DNA from: Bradyrhizobium genosp. L | GTDB lineage: Bacteria > Pseudomonadota > Alphaproteobacteria > Rhizobiales > Xanthobacteraceae | Reading direction: 5' to 3' | Length of the DNA: 64,000 nt | NCBI RefSeq assembly: GCF_015624485.1 | Contig: NZ_CP061378.1 | Coordinates: forward strand, 6,262,001 to 6,326,000 | Shown: in pieces, positions 55,324 through 63,885 of the stretch | Layout: every line of letters starts with the position of its first letter | Numbering within the stretch: position 1 is the first letter of the stretch | Translations under genes and position numbers: made by a program | The notes under the pieces: generated by a model | Database searches by the model: none | Told to the model about the DNA's origin: nothing | What the model saw: only the letters and a program-made list of their open reading frames with translations

Positions 55324-55584
55324 CTACACTCGGTGGCGTCGGTGATGCCTGTGGTGGCGGGAGGATTTCATGCGCATGCCGCCCTTGTCCGAAGGGTCAT
55401 TGGCAGTCGCTCCCGGATTGGCAAACGATGGGCTGCTGGCCGCGCCCTGGCCGCTCTTAGCAGCCGGCGAATTGCCTTGGCCGCCGCCGCCACCGCCGCC
55501 TCCACCCCCGCCTCCCTGGGCGGCTGCTGCTGCGATCGACCCAAAAACAAATGCTGTAGCTAACAGGACTTTTGCTGCTCTCAT
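55324..55584 (-). CDS. Small exported poly-glycine protein with basic tail, copy 2
   Basis: This 86-residue protein matches 2215-2466 with twelve glycines instead of nine and a slightly changed leader (MRAAKVLLATAFVFGSIAAA). AGGAAAC precedes ATG 55584. The His/Arg tail is unchanged, which suggests it matters more than the glycine count. Confidence 0.7.
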   Translation of the reverse strand: MRAAKVLLATAFVFGSIAAAAAQGGGGGGGGGGGGQGNSPAAKSGQGAASSPSFANPGATANDPSDKGGMRMKSSRHHRHHRRHRV

Positions 55585-55616
55585 GTAGGTTTCCTCCGAT
55601 TTCAGCCCCAATGGCA

Positions 55617-55641
55617 AACCGGCGGAAATTCCACACGTTCC
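55617..55641 (-). promoter_or_regulatory. EcfG-type promoter motif (GGAAC-N16-GGTT), duplicated copy
   Basis: Minus strand GGAAC (55641-55637), 16 bases, GGTT (55620-55617), identical to the motif at 2499-2523. Confidence 0.55.
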
Positions 55642-55941
55642 AAACATGAGACCTCGGTGGTCCGCCAACCATAGCGCTGTTCCTTCCAGCGCGAGAAAGA
55701 GCGGGAGCCGGTGACCGATCAATGGTGCAAGTGCTCTTCGCGTTGATGAAAGAATTGAAGGCCAGAGTCGCCCGTTGGCTCCGAAGGTTTTCCACACCCA
55801 CGAAACGCGGTAGCTCGCCGCTGTTCCGATCCACCAGCTATCGATAAGTTGCACTGGGATTATTTTCCTACTGCAGTGGGGAATGACCAAAGCAGAGAAC
55901 CGAGCGGCAGCGCGCGCATACCAGCAACAGAAACAGCGTGA

Positions 55942-56136
55942 TTGGACGCAGCCATTCGTACCGACCGCATCAAGGAGGATCTGCTCCAGCTGGAGCGGCT
56001 GCGGACCTACATCGTCCGCCAACGGAGGGTTCTTGTGCCGAGCGACGCGTTGCTCTTAGCGATCGACGACTATGTGGAGCAGCTGACCGGAGATCGCACC
56101 GCGCTCCATATGAAGGGGCACAGCATCGGGTCGTGA
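55942..56136 (+). CDS. Small helical protein, 64 residues
   Basis: TTG 55942 opens the frame MDAAIRTDRIKEDLLQLERL, then RTYIVRQRRVLVPSDALLLAIDDYVEQL and TALHMKGHSIGS. The second half looks conserved. No good ribosome site or ATG; the start is uncertain. Confidence 0.45.
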   Translation: MDAAIRTDRIKEDLLQLERLRTYIVRQRRVLVPSDALLLAIDDYVEQLTGDRTALHMKGHSIGS

Positions 56137-56227
56137 CCGTATTTTGACGGTGTGGGACGGATCTGCATTGCTTGTGTCAGTCGCCGCACTAGCCTTCTGG
56201 AATCGCCGACTGTAGGGCAACACGCTG

Positions 56228-56518
56228 ATGCCGAGCACCTATTGGACAGACGGGGAAGATATTGGGCTTTTGGCCCTGTGCGCTGCCCGATTTCACCTGC
56301 GTGAAGTCGCCGACGCGCTCGGCCGATCCGAGGCAGCAATCTCTCTTCGTTCGGCAATGCTCGTCAATCGGCTCTTCAGCGCGCCCGACGATGAAGAAGG
56401 CCTCGGCGACCTTGGGGGGCCGGAGTGCCGAGGCCTTCTTCCTGCCGCCGGGGGACGGGCCCCGCGGGGCCCCACTGCAAGCCGGCAGAGCTCGGAAGGT
56501 TCCGAATCTCCGGCGTAG
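56228..56518 (+). CDS. Doubtful ORF with a plausible N-terminus
   Basis: ATG 56228 begins MPSTYWTDGEDIGLLALCAA, RFHLREVADALGRSEAAISL, which reads like a short helix-turn-helix. After about residue 55 the sequence becomes Gly/Arg/Pro rich and looks like noise, so the gene may be broken. Confidence 0.35.
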   Translation: MPSTYWTDGEDIGLLALCAARFHLREVADALGRSEAAISLRSAMLVNRLFSAPDDEEGLGDLGGPECRGLLPAAGGRAPRGPTASRQSSEGSESPA

Positions 56519-56636
56519 ATTCGCAAAGACGGCCCCGCACGACTTTCCGGCCATGCCAATGCGGAGAGGACCCTCGAGATCCCACCAGAAAGCCCGAGGC
56601 TGCGCGCGCCGCCTTCGAGGAGAGGCCTGGCAGGTT

Positions 56637-56867
56637 CTTTTGTGCGAACTGGTAGAGGCCAATTTTCAGGAATGGCGCGACCAACGCGACTGGACCAAGC
56701 GCAAATACGCCATGTGGGCCCGAGGCGAAAAGCTGCCTTCTCAACAACCATCGTCGATAATGGGCTGTCCTTGCGGCGCGCGCTTCGATAGCCACGTGCT
56801 GGCCGAGAATCTGATTCTTCTGCCATACATCTATGCGGCACGGCAGCGTGACGGAATTTGCCGATGA
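56637..56867 (+). pseudogene. C-terminal fragment of a small rhizobial protein
   Basis: The frame reads CELVEANFQEWRDQRDWTKR, KYAMWARGEKLPSQQPSSIM, GCPCGARFDSHVLAENLILL and ends DGICR. The order EADFQEWRDQRDWT-RKYAMW-GE-LPSQ-P-S-M-CPCG-FDSH is the C-terminal half of a small family I associate with Bradyrhizobium. Upstream codons in this frame make no sense, so only the tail survives. Its stop overlaps the next ATG. Confidence 0.5.
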
Positions 56868-57128
56868 AGATGATCGAACCGCGACCCTACGCCATACCGG
56901 AGATCGCGGCGCGCCGGCTGGTGGAGCACGCACGCGCCTTCGAGCCGGTGTTCGACGGGCCGAATCTACATCGAGAAGATCAACGGACCGTTCCTGTACG
57001 GCGACAAGGCAACGCCGGCGGAATATAGCGCCGGGCTCAAATACGTGATCGCGCAGGGCTGGCTGGAACTCCACGAAAGCGGGACCTTCATGAAGATGCT
57101 TCAGCCCGGCAAGGACCTGTTCGCCTGA
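56864..57128 (+). pseudogene. Small conserved protein, one-base insertion
   Basis: ATG 56864 begins MKMIEPRPYAIPEIAARRLV and EHARAFEPVFDG, then the frame slips, and RIYIEKINGPFLYGDKATPA, EYSAGLKYVIAQGWLELHES, GTFMKMLQPGKDLFA continues in the next frame. One extra C near 56962 explains it. The family (PRPYA-PE-AARKL-E-A, IEKINGPFL, GW-LHESGTF) is recurrent in rhizobia; function unknown. Confidence 0.65.
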
Positions 57129-57146
57129 CGGTCGGTCGGAGAACCG

Positions 57147-57256
57147 GGGATGCGGGCGGCAACCTCAAGCCGGGCCGAGAATGGCGTATGGAAGTGACGG
57201 ACGAATTTCGAAACGTTCTTTTCACCCTGCATATCAATGCGGACACCGCGGCTTGA
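57147..57256 (+). pseudogene. C-terminal fragment of a DUF6894 gene
   Basis: The frame reads NLKPGREWRMEVTDEFRNVL then FTLHINADTAA, the same order as the end of the DUF6894 protein at 48233 (ALKPGQEWRLEVTDEAANPV). The MPRYFFH half is missing. Confidence 0.6.
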
Positions 57257-57361
57257 GCGCGCTCGCGCCCATGACCGTAACTCCACGGGGTTGCGCACCT
57301 AAAGGTTCGAATTCCGTCCCGGCCTCATCTGCACCTCCGGCCTCGCCCGGCGCTCCATTCA

Positions 57362-57709
57362 TTAATTTCGAGCCGGTCGTTCCCTGCGTCTCACACCGGC
57401 GTACCAGTCGGCATATGGAGTGTTCTTTTCCATGTGTCGATTGAAGTCCGGTGCCCCATCGTCCCACCATACGGGCCCACGTTCCCCCAGCGCCTGCTTT
57501 GTGGTGTCGACAGTGCGATGGGCACTTGCTTCCGCGGCAGGGTCGCCGCTCGCTTTTGCGTCCTTGACAGCTCGTCGTGCACGCATCAGGTCTTCAACGA
57601 GTCTGGACTTCGTCTCTTGGTCCAGGTGGGGGTTTGACATCCGCCACAACCTTCCCCGCACGACAAAGTATCTGCCATCCGGCGTCACCGGATGTTTGAG
57701 GCAAGCCAT
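57362..57709 (-). CDS. Conserved protein of unknown function in the SDR operon
   Basis: This 115-residue protein reads MACLKHPVTPDGRYFVVRGR, LWRMSNPHLDQETKSRLVED, LMRARRAVKDAKAS, and GERGPVWWDDGAPDFNRHM then NTPYADWYAG. The blocks HPVTPDGRYFVVRGRLWR and RGPVWW-DGAPD-NRHM are strongly conserved in alphaproteobacteria. Start ATG 57709 is one base after the SDR stop (TGACATG). Probably stress-related by neighbourhood. Confidence 0.8.
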   Translation of the reverse strand: MACLKHPVTPDGRYFVVRGRLWRMSNPHLDQETKSRLVEDLMRARRAVKDAKASGDPAAEASAHRTVDTTKQALGERGPVWWDDGAPDFNRHMEKNTPYADWYAGVRRRERPARN

Positions 57710-57710
57710 G

Positions 57711-58571
57711 TCAGATGAATGGCTTGCCGCCAGTCACCGCGATCGTCGTCCCCGACGTGTAGCTCGAGAGCGGGTCTGCCAGCATCACGTAGGCCGTGGC
57801 AAGTTCGGCCGGCTGACCGGCCCGCTTCATCGGGACTTGTTTGCCGAAGTTCTTGACGGCGTCCTCGGGCATGGTCGAAGGGATCAAAGGCGTCCAGATC
57901 GGCCCTGGAGCGACCGCATTCGCGCGAATGCCCTTCTCAGCCAGCATCTGAGCCAGACCGCCGGTGAAATTCTGGATGGCGCCTTTGGTCGTGGCATAAG
58001 CCAGCAGCATCGGATTCGGCATGTCTGAATTCACGGATGCCGTATTGATGATCGCACTGCCCGGCTTCATGTGCGGGACCGCCGCCTTCGCGAGGAAGAA
58101 CATCGCATGGATGTTCACCTTGAACGTCTTCTCCCATTCCTCGTCGCTGATGTCGCCGATGTCCTTGAAGGTTGCCTGGTGAGCCGCGTTGTTCACCAGA
58201 AGGTCGATCCCGCCGAGATCCTTGACGGTACGCTCGACCAAGGCCCGGCAGTGTTCGGGGCTCTGGATGTCGCCCGCGACAACAACCGCCTTACGGCCTT
58301 CCTTCTCAACAAGCGCCTGGACCTCCTTGGCGTCGTCATGTTCGTCCAGATAGGCGATCAAGAGATCGGCGCCCTCCCTGGCGAAGGCAATCGCAACGGC
58401 GCGCCCAATGCCGCTGTCGCCTCCCGTGATGAGAGCCTTGAGGCCCTTCAGCCGGCCCGATCCCTTGTAACTGTCCTCGCCGTGATCGGGGCGCGGATCC
58501 ATCTTCCCGGTCAAGCCCGGCATCGGTTGACGTTGCGTGGGAAATGGAGGCTTCGGGTAATCGATTGGCAT
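57711..58571 (-). CDS. SDR-family oxidoreductase (YhdG/GsiB-type general stress dehydrogenase)
   Basis: This 286-residue enzyme has an N-terminal extension (KMDPRPDHGEDSYKGSGRL), the NAD(P) site TGGDSGIGRAVAIAF, DIQSPEHC, NNAAHQ, active-site Ser/Tyr/Lys region (ASVNSDM, YATTKGAIQNFT: Tyr-x3-Lys), and the tail SYTSGTTIAVTGGKPFI. The extended form with the DHGE-SYKGSG motif is typical of stress-induced SDRs. A weak GGAAC-N16-GATT motif lies upstream. It heads a two-gene operon; a remnant of a relative lies at 1290-1606. Confidence 0.9.
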   Translation of the reverse strand: MPIDYPKPPFPTQRQPMPGLTGKMDPRPDHGEDSYKGSGRLKGLKALITGGDSGIGRAVAIAFAREGADLLIAYLDEHDDAKEVQALVEKEGRKAVVVAGDIQSPEHCRALVERTVKDLGGIDLLVNNAAHQATFKDIGDISDEEWEKTFKVNIHAMFFLAKAAVPHMKPGSAIINTASVNSDMPNPMLLAYATTKGAIQNFTGGLAQMLAEKGIRANAVAPGPIWTPLIPSTMPEDAVKNFGKQVPMKRAGQPAELATAYVMLADPLSSYTSGTTIAVTGGKPFI

Positions 58572-58599
58572 GTCGCTGTCCTTGGGATTTTGACATGTA

Positions 58600-58624
58600 A
58601 ATCCCGAAAAGCATTCGAGGTTCC
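58600..58624 (-). promoter_or_regulatory. Possible EcfG-like promoter before the SDR operon
   Basis: Minus strand GGAAC (58624-58620), 16 bases, GATT (58603-58600). The -10 word is imperfect. Confidence 0.35.
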
Positions 58625-58744
58625 AGAATGGGGCTGTCTGGGAGCCGACCGGCCGCTCCGTCGACGCACCGCGTCACCGGCTCTCGGATCGCCGGCTTGA
58701 CCACCTAATAAACTTGCTCGCCATCGACCGGCGTCATCATCGCA

Positions 58745-58769
58745 GGAACAGCAGGATGATTTTGGCGTT
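58745..58769 (+). promoter_or_regulatory. EcfG promoter, perfect consensus
   Basis: GGAAC (58745-58749), 16 bases, CGTT (58766-58769), 33 bases before ATG 58803 of the DUF892 gene. Confidence 0.75.
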
Positions 58770-58802
58770 CCTTGTTCCTCATTTTGAAAGGAGACGTGGA
58801 AT

Positions 58803-59318
58803 ATGGGCTTTTTCACCAAGGACATCAAAACAATGGAAGACCTGCTGATCCATGGTCTGCAGGATATCTATTACGCCGAGCAGCAAATTCTGAAATCGCT
58901 TCCGAAGATGATCGAGAAGGCGACCAACCGCGACCTCGTCACGAGCCTCAAAGGCCACCTCGAGGAGACCAACAAGCAGGTCGAGCGGCTTCAGAAGGTG
59001 TTCGAAAAGCTCGGCAAAGAGCCCAGCGGGACGCAATGCCCAGCGATCGACGGCATCATCAAGGAGGCCGACGAGACCGCGGGCGAGATCGAAGACAAGT
59101 CCGTCCTGGACGCTGCTATCGTCGCGAACGCGCAGGCTGTCGAGCACTATGAAATGTGCCGCTACGGAACGCTGATCGCGTGGGCTGAAGAGCTGGGACA
59201 CGACGACATCGTCCGCTTCCTCACAACCAACCTGAACGAGGAGAAGGCGGCCAACACCAAGCTCAACACGGTCGCGCTGCGCAAGGGCGTCAATGCAAAG
59301 GCGTCGACCGCCGTGTAA
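58803..59318 (+). CDS. DUF892 / YciF-type ferritin-like stress protein
   Basis: This 171-residue four-helix bundle has MEDLLIHGLQDIYYAEQQIL, SLKGHLEETNKQVERLQKVF and AQAVEHYEMCRYGTLIAWAE, with the di-iron Glu/His residues in place. GAAAGGAGACG precedes ATG 58803. It carries a perfect EcfG promoter. Its 3' end overlaps the converging gene by 29 bases. Third DUF892 gene of the window. Confidence 0.92.
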   Translation: MGFFTKDIKTMEDLLIHGLQDIYYAEQQILKSLPKMIEKATNRDLVTSLKGHLEETNKQVERLQKVFEKLGKEPSGTQCPAIDGIIKEADETAGEIEDKSVLDAAIVANAQAVEHYEMCRYGTLIAWAEELGHDDIVRFLTTNLNEEKAANTKLNTVALRKGVNAKASTAV

Positions 59319-59813
59319 CCATCGGTCGGGGTGAGAGCGGCTTCGCGAGACCGCGAGGCCGCTCGTCTGCCGAAGCCTTACGCCGCGTGGCTGACCGCAT
59401 TCCGCGCCGCAGGTACCAGGCAACGATAGACACGACGAGCCAGGCGATAGAGGCTGCTCCGAAGGCGACCACCGTATTTCGGGTCACGACCAAAGAAAAA
59501 ACGGCCGCGAATGCCAGCAGTCCAACGGCGCCGAGAGCGGCGCCTGAGGCGTCCAGAGCGGCCGCCTTGCGCCCTCTCTTGTCGCCGTCGAGGCCGACTT
59601 CGCGCTTCCGACGAATTTCGTGTTTCTCGATGAGTGTCGCACTGGCACAGAATATGGCGGGAAGGGCAAGGAAAAGTCCGCCAGTCGAGGCGCCAAAATA
59701 GCTTCCAATGAGCCCTGTCGCGACGGTCGCCGCACCGCCCAGCGCAAATCGGATCAGATACTCATACCAGCGACCTCCCGCAACGATGACGGCGAAATGC
59801 TGATCGGGGTCAC
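59290..59813 (-). pseudogene. DUF3147-like membrane protein, frameshifted after codon 15
   Basis: GTG 59813 overlaps the previous stop (GTGA) and reads VTPISISPSSLREVAG, then the natural continuation WYEYLIRFALGGAATVATGL is in the next frame. It runs on through LIGSYFGASTGGLFLALPAI, FCASATLIEKHE, a charged loop with KRGRKAAALDASGAALGAV and a last helix AFGAASIAWLVVSIVAWYL. One lost base near 59771 (GCT-TGG to GCTGG) explains the break. The pair of short membrane proteins side by side is typical of the family. Confidence 0.65.
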
Positions 59814-60157
59814 GCCTGGCCTCCCACGAACGTCAGCAAGCTGAACGCCACTGCCAACCAGACGATAAGCGAGAGCACTGTCGCCGGCATCGCGCTCAAC
59901 TTCGCGCGTACCAGAAGCTGGCAGACGACGACACTGTACACAGCAAGCGCGATCGCACCAGCGATCATGGCACGGCTTTGCGCGGCTGCATAAGCCGGAC
60001 CGTGTTGATAAACGACGATGCCAAGGGTGGCGAGCGCAACCGATGGCGCGGCTCCGAACAGCCCCGCAAAGCTTTTTGGGCGCAGGAGATCCCCCAAAAC
60101 AGCAAAGGCGGACACGACTACGCCGCCGATGAGGAAGCGGAGAAGATACTCACTCAT
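59810..60157 (-). CDS. DUF3147-family small membrane protein
   Basis: This 115-residue protein reads MSEYLLRFLIGGVVVSAFAV, LGDLLRPKSFAGLFGAAPSV, ALATLGIVVYQHG and two more helices (AMIAGAIALAVYSVVVCQLL, VLSLIVWLAVAFSLLTFV). Four helices with a conserved KP-FAGLFGAAPSVAL loop. ATG 60157 overlaps the cupin stop (ATGA). Confidence 0.8.
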   Translation of the reverse strand: MSEYLLRFLIGGVVVSAFAVLGDLLRPKSFAGLFGAAPSVALATLGIVVYQHGPAYAAAQSRAMIAGAIALAVYSVVVCQLLVRAKLSAMPATVLSLIVWLAVAFSLLTFVGGQA

Positions 60158-60759
60158 TTCGCCTTTTTCCAAAGCGTCGAGAGCGCGCCACCGCTGCCAT
60201 CCAGCGGATCCTTCGGCGGCAACGGGACCTTAGGAATTGTTTTCAGGTCACGGGGGCGGTCTTCGACGCTCGTGCATTCGTCGTACGTACCGGCCTTCGG
60301 ATAGGCGCCGACGACCAGGAAGTCGTCATGGGCAGAGAGGCACTGGTGTCCTGTGCCGGCCGGCAGGATGGCGACGTCACCCGCCTTCAGGGTGAGAATG
60401 CGCCCTTTCTTGCCTCCGAAACGAACACGGCCCCTGCCACGCGCGATGCCCAACACTTCGTGAATTCGCGAGTGATAGTGCACGTAATCGTAGATGCCGT
60501 CCCGCCACGTATCCCCCCAGCCATTGGCCTCGAACAAGTCTTCAAACACTGCTGCGGGGTCGTGGTGTCGATCGAGGATTACCGCGCCGCGATAGATGAT
60601 CAGAGGCCATTTCGGATGGTTCGGCACCAGACCATCGTCTTCGAACCGGATGGTCCGCGGTTTTCGTTGTCGTGCGAATTCGGGTGCCTTGTTCTTACCG
60701 GGCCGTCGTAGCCCTGTTGCGCGCTCGATGGACTCCTTCATGCTTTCAAGTATCGGCAT
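60154..60759 (-). CDS. Cupin-domain protein (YjlB-like)
   Basis: This 201-residue protein has a cupin barrel (about 55-165): LVPNHPKWPLIIYRGAVIL, VHYHSRIHEVLGIARGRGRV with the metal-type His-x-His...Glu motif, and GDVAILPAGTGHQCLSAHDD with the second His. The order matches the YjlB family. ATG 60759 is chosen because the start MPILESMKESIERATG follows GAGAGCGACG. It overlaps the PAP2 gene by 14 bases and the DUF3147 gene by 4. Substrate unknown. Confidence 0.82.
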   Translation of the reverse strand: MPILESMKESIERATGLRRPGKNKAPEFARQRKPRTIRFEDDGLVPNHPKWPLIIYRGAVILDRHHDPAAVFEDLFEANGWGDTWRDGIYDYVHYHSRIHEVLGIARGRGRVRFGGKKGRILTLKAGDVAILPAGTGHQCLSAHDDFLVVGAYPKAGTYDECTSVEDRPRDLKTIPKVPLPPKDPLDGSGGALSTLWKKAK

Positions 60760-61314
60760 CGTCGCTCTCGTTCCGTGTCGAGTAGCCAGTCCATAAGCGA
60801 AGGGAGCGCTCCAGGACCGCTCCGAGGGCAAAGCCCGCAATGACACCGCTGGCCCAGTGCGCGAGGACCACGATCCTGGTCAGGGAGAGCCCAACGGCTA
60901 CAGTCCGGACTAAGCGGCGGGGACCCGACGGCAAGGTGCCGGCAGCGGATGCCAGCGCCCCCATGTGCAAAGCGTGGCCGGAAGGGAAAGCGTCTTCTTG
61001 CTTGCCAGAGAACGGGACGCCATGAATGTGTCCGAGCACCGTTAAGCGATCGGGACGGGTCTGGTCGAACAGCAACTTCAATCCATGAGGCAGCAACGAA
61101 GCCGCAACCGTCACGAGGAGGGCATGGTCGCCCCCCTGCCGAAGCGGTTCGCTCGCCCTGCGAGAGGCTAACCAGCCCACGGCCGCAAGCATGAGAAGCA
61201 CCTTTTCATCGGCCCCCCAAGTCAGAGCCTCCGCGAGCTCCTCGGGGGCCGACTCGGTGTGGCGCGCGATCCCGCGTGCGATGGTAACGTCCGACCCTGT
61301 GGGTCTGACGGCAC
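60746..61314 (-). CDS. PAP2-family membrane phosphatase, start frame uncertain
   Basis: The frame encodes a PAP2 phosphatase: helix VLLMLAAVGWLASRR, KLLFDQTRPDR (motif 1 Lys and Arg), FPSGHALHMGALASAAG (motif 2 with Ser-Gly-His), and SLTRIVVLAHWASGVIAGFALG (motif 3 Arg and His). It would dephosphorylate lipids such as phosphatidic acid or undecaprenyl pyrophosphate. No ATG, GTG or TTG lies in frame near the expected N-terminus; GTG 61312-61314 behind CAGGAG would fit if one C is restored. So the start is either unusual or frameshifted. First gene of the operon. Confidence 0.7.
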
Positions 61315-61394
61315 GGGAAAAATATGGCTCCTGCCAACAGAAGTGCTTCGAACCGGCATCGGCGAAGGGGCCCGGAAATGAGGTACTCCTTTTC

Positions 61395-61419
61395 AACGCA
61401 CCAATCCGGCCGAGGTTCA
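61395..61419 (-). promoter_or_regulatory. EcfG-like promoter before PAP2 operon (one mismatch)
   Basis: Minus strand TGAAC (61419-61415), 16 bases, CGTT (61398-61395), about 80 bases before the proposed start. Confidence 0.4.
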
Positions 61420-61549
61420 CAAATCTGTCACAAACTTCCGCGGGGTGGGTGCGAGAGAGCCTGGCAGCCAGGATTGTGAAACTGCCTCTCGCGTCCGTTT
61501 CTGAACATTTCGCCGGCTCGTGGATTGGGCATCGATTGGAGGCGCGCCA

Positions 61550-61774
61550 ATGTCGAACTTTATGGCCCTTGTCGTTGAAGACAACACCTTGCAGCGCGAG
61601 GCACTCGCCGAACTTCTGAGAGACCAAGATGTGGAGGTCGTCGAATGCACCACGGCGGAGGCCGCCGAGCTAGTCGTGGCTAACAGCGGGACGGAGCTCC
61701 TTGCGCTTGTGACCGACAATTCGCTTGCCGGCAAAATGACCGGCGTCGAGCTTGCCGAATATACCCTGCAGTGA
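61550..61774 (+). pseudogene. Truncated response-regulator receiver domain
   Basis: MSNFMALVVEDNTLQREALA, ELLRDQDVEVVECTTAEAAE, LVTDNSLAGKMTGVELAEYT, then stop. This is the first two thirds of a receiver (acidic pocket ED, phospho-acceptor Asp in LVTDNSLAG). The conserved Thr and Lys of strands 4 and 5 are missing, so it cannot signal normally. Confidence 0.7.
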
Positions 61775-61800
61775 CAGGATCCAGGAAGGTTTAAGGGCCG

Positions 61801-62346
61801 ATGCGATTGGCAGGTACCGTTGTTGCGGTGTCATCAAGCCCGACGCACGGCTTCTCCAAAGCGGCCAAAGATCGGATCGTCCTCGTCGCGGGCTCAGGGG
61901 TTGAAGGCGACGCCCATGCTGGGTCGTACGTCCGGCACCGCTACCACGCGAGAAGGTCGCCTCGGCTTCCCAATCTGCGTCAGGTTCACCTCATCGCCTC
62001 CGAATTGCTCGAAGAACTGAGGGCTATAGAATACGACGTCCATCCGGGAAACCTCGGAGAAAACGTGATGACAGCGGGGATCAACCTCACGCGCCTGCCT
62101 TCGGGAACACTGATCCGGTTGGGAGAAACCGCCATCGTCGAGTTGACCGGCCTCCGGACGCCTTGTGTCTTGATCGACCGCTTTCGGAAGGGATTGAAGA
62201 AAGAGATGATATCGGATCGCGCTGGAGAACCGAAATTCCACTGCGGCGTGTTGGGCGTGGTCAGGAACGGCGGGAGCGTCGCGGCCGGCGATAAGGCAAC
62301 GGTGGAGTTGCCGACACTGCCATGGTCGCTCCTGCCTGCACTGTAA
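61801..62346 (+). CDS. MOSC-domain protein
   Basis: This 181-residue protein has the MOSC beta-barrel: GTVVAVSSSPTHGFSK, VEGDAHAGSYVRHRYHARR, QVHLIASELLEEL, the PGNLGENVMTAGINLTRLP block with GENV, then GLRTPCVLIDRF with a conserved Cys and FHCGVLGVVRNGGSVAAGD. MOSC domains bind molybdenum cofactor or handle sulfur carriers as in YiiM/YuaD; the substrate is unknown. ATG 61801 starts 26 bases after the truncated receiver. Confidence 0.88.
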   Translation: MRLAGTVVAVSSSPTHGFSKAAKDRIVLVAGSGVEGDAHAGSYVRHRYHARRSPRLPNLRQVHLIASELLEELRAIEYDVHPGNLGENVMTAGINLTRLPSGTLIRLGETAIVELTGLRTPCVLIDRFRKGLKKEMISDRAGEPKFHCGVLGVVRNGGSVAAGDKATVELPTLPWSLLPAL

Positions 62347-62360
62347 GGGCGCCCGGTGAC

Positions 62361-63307
62361 CTAGCTTCGGCTCTTTTCCCGCTCGCGGACAACGTCCTCC
62401 GCCTTTTTGTCCTCGCGAAGCCCGAGATAGGCGGGATGCCGTATCTCTCCCGACGACGTCCACTCCGTGAACTTCACTCCAGCCACCAGTTTCGGCTTGA
62501 CCCAGGTCGTTACGGCCTCGTCCTTTACCTTGGCCGGGAACGGAGATTTTGCAGTCTTCAGCTTTATGAGTTTGCCGTGAAGCTGTTCAAGAACCTCGTG
62601 GCTGAAGCCCGTACCGACGTGCCCGATATACCGCCAGGCCCTGCCCTCTCGCAGTGCAAGCGTCAGCGCGCCAAAGAACGGCCGCGTCCGCCTGGGCGCC
62701 GTGAATCCGACAATCACAACCTCCTGTCGTTTCGAGGTCTTGATCTTCAGCCAGTTGTCGGTCCGGCGGCCCGAGAGGTAGAGGCTGTCGGCCCGCTTGG
62801 CCATGATCCCCTCCAGGCCCGCCTTCTCGGCTTCACGGAAGAACTTCGTTCCTGTGGTTTTTCGATGCCGGCTGAAAGCGATCAGTCGGTGACGTGGCAA
62901 GATCGCCTTGAGCCGCGCCTTCCGCTCGAGCAGCGGCAGCTATCGCAAATCCTCGCCCTCATGAAACATCAGATCGAAAGCGCAGTATTGCAGCTTGGCC
63001 TGGTGCCGCAGTGCGTTCCGCAGCAGCTGGAAGTGCGAAATGCCGTCCTTGTCGAGCGCGACAAGCTCTCCGTCGATGACCGCGTCGCCCTTACGTCTTC
63101 GAGCGCTTTCGCGACGTCGACATAGCTGTGGCTGATGATCTTGCCGTTGCGGCTGTAGAGAGTGACCTTGCCACCTTCGATCGTCGCGACCATGCGGAAG
63201 CCGTCGTATTTGTCCTCGAACACCCACCCCGCATTGTCGAACGGCCCGTCGATCAACGTAGCGAGCATCGGCTTAAGGCATTTCGGCAAGGTCGAGGTCC
63301 GCGGCAT
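62361..63307 (-). pseudogene. LigD-type DNA ligase domain, broken
   Basis: From ATG 63307: PKCLKPMLATLIDGPFDNAG, WVFEDKYDGFRMVATIEGGK (motif I Lys in EDKYDGFR). A frame change near 63092 leads to GDAVIDGELVALDKDGISHF and DLMFHEGEDLR, then an in-frame TAG (62940-62942), then LPLLERKARLKAILPRH, EGIMAKRADSLYLSGRRTDN, WLKIKTSKRQEVVIVGFTAP and a full OB domain to the end. One frameshift plus one amber stop. Confidence 0.8.
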
Positions 63308-63309
63308 GG

Positions 63310-63873
63310 TCAGACGTTCCGTTCGAGCAGGTTGCGGAAGGTGATCGAATAGCGAAGGCTGTCGACGCAGGCAATGCTGTGTTCCCACTCGCTGCGCGAC
63401 GGACCGTGAAGCAGATGGACGGAGCGCGGATCGGCGGTGAGAGTTTTTGCGCTCCCAGGCCTTGCCTGTCTTGCGGCGCAGCCTGAACACGCAGCCCGAA
63501 AGAAGCGAGATCCCAACGACGTTGCCGACGACGGCCCTGTCCCTGTGCCAGCCGATGCCCGCTCTCGGTGTATATTCGGTCACGAGAGCCTGTTCGAACT
63601 CCCCTTGGGGATCGCCGCGAAGGTCTCAGTTCGTGCCCGAATGTTCGAAAGGAAGTCCGGAATGGTGTTCATGTTGCTCAGGCCGCCACCATTGAAATCA
63701 TAACGCCAGCCGAACGATGCGACGCGCCGCTTTCCGGTGAAGTCTTGTTTCAACTCCTTAAACGGAAGAACCTCGAGACTACGCTGCAAGGCCTGCTCTT
63801 CACCCGAGCTGAGAAAGTCCGGCTGAAACCGCAAACCTTTCGGCGGCAGGTCTTCTCTAAACAGGTCGAGCAT
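63310..63873 (-). pseudogene. AlkB-family dioxygenase, frameshifted
   Basis: From ATG 63873: LFREDLPPKGLRFQPDFLSS, RVASFGWRYDFNGGGLSNMN. The frame slips near 63585; GEFEQALVTEYTPRAGIGWH then RDRAVVGNVVGISLLSGCVF follow, with the iron motif His-x-Asp (WHRD). A second slip leads to LTADPRSVHLLHGPSRSEWE, HSIACVDSLRYSITFRNLL (second iron His and the substrate Arg pair). AlkB removes methyl lesions from DNA or RNA. Two frameshifts; dead as a single protein. Next to the broken ligase, it suggests a lost DNA-repair operon. Confidence 0.78.
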
Positions 63874-63885
63874 AGGATTAACCAC

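Larger units (their letters stand above)
54821..55667. repeat. Segmental duplication, right copy
   Basis: Same orientation as 1712-2549, with the two small exported genes and the promoter. It carries three extra glycine codons. Confidence 0.85.

Noticed and set aside
55490-55520. Short CCG/CCT repeat resembling a tandem array
   Set aside because: It is the poly-glycine codon run of the exported gene, not a CRISPR or regulatory repeat.
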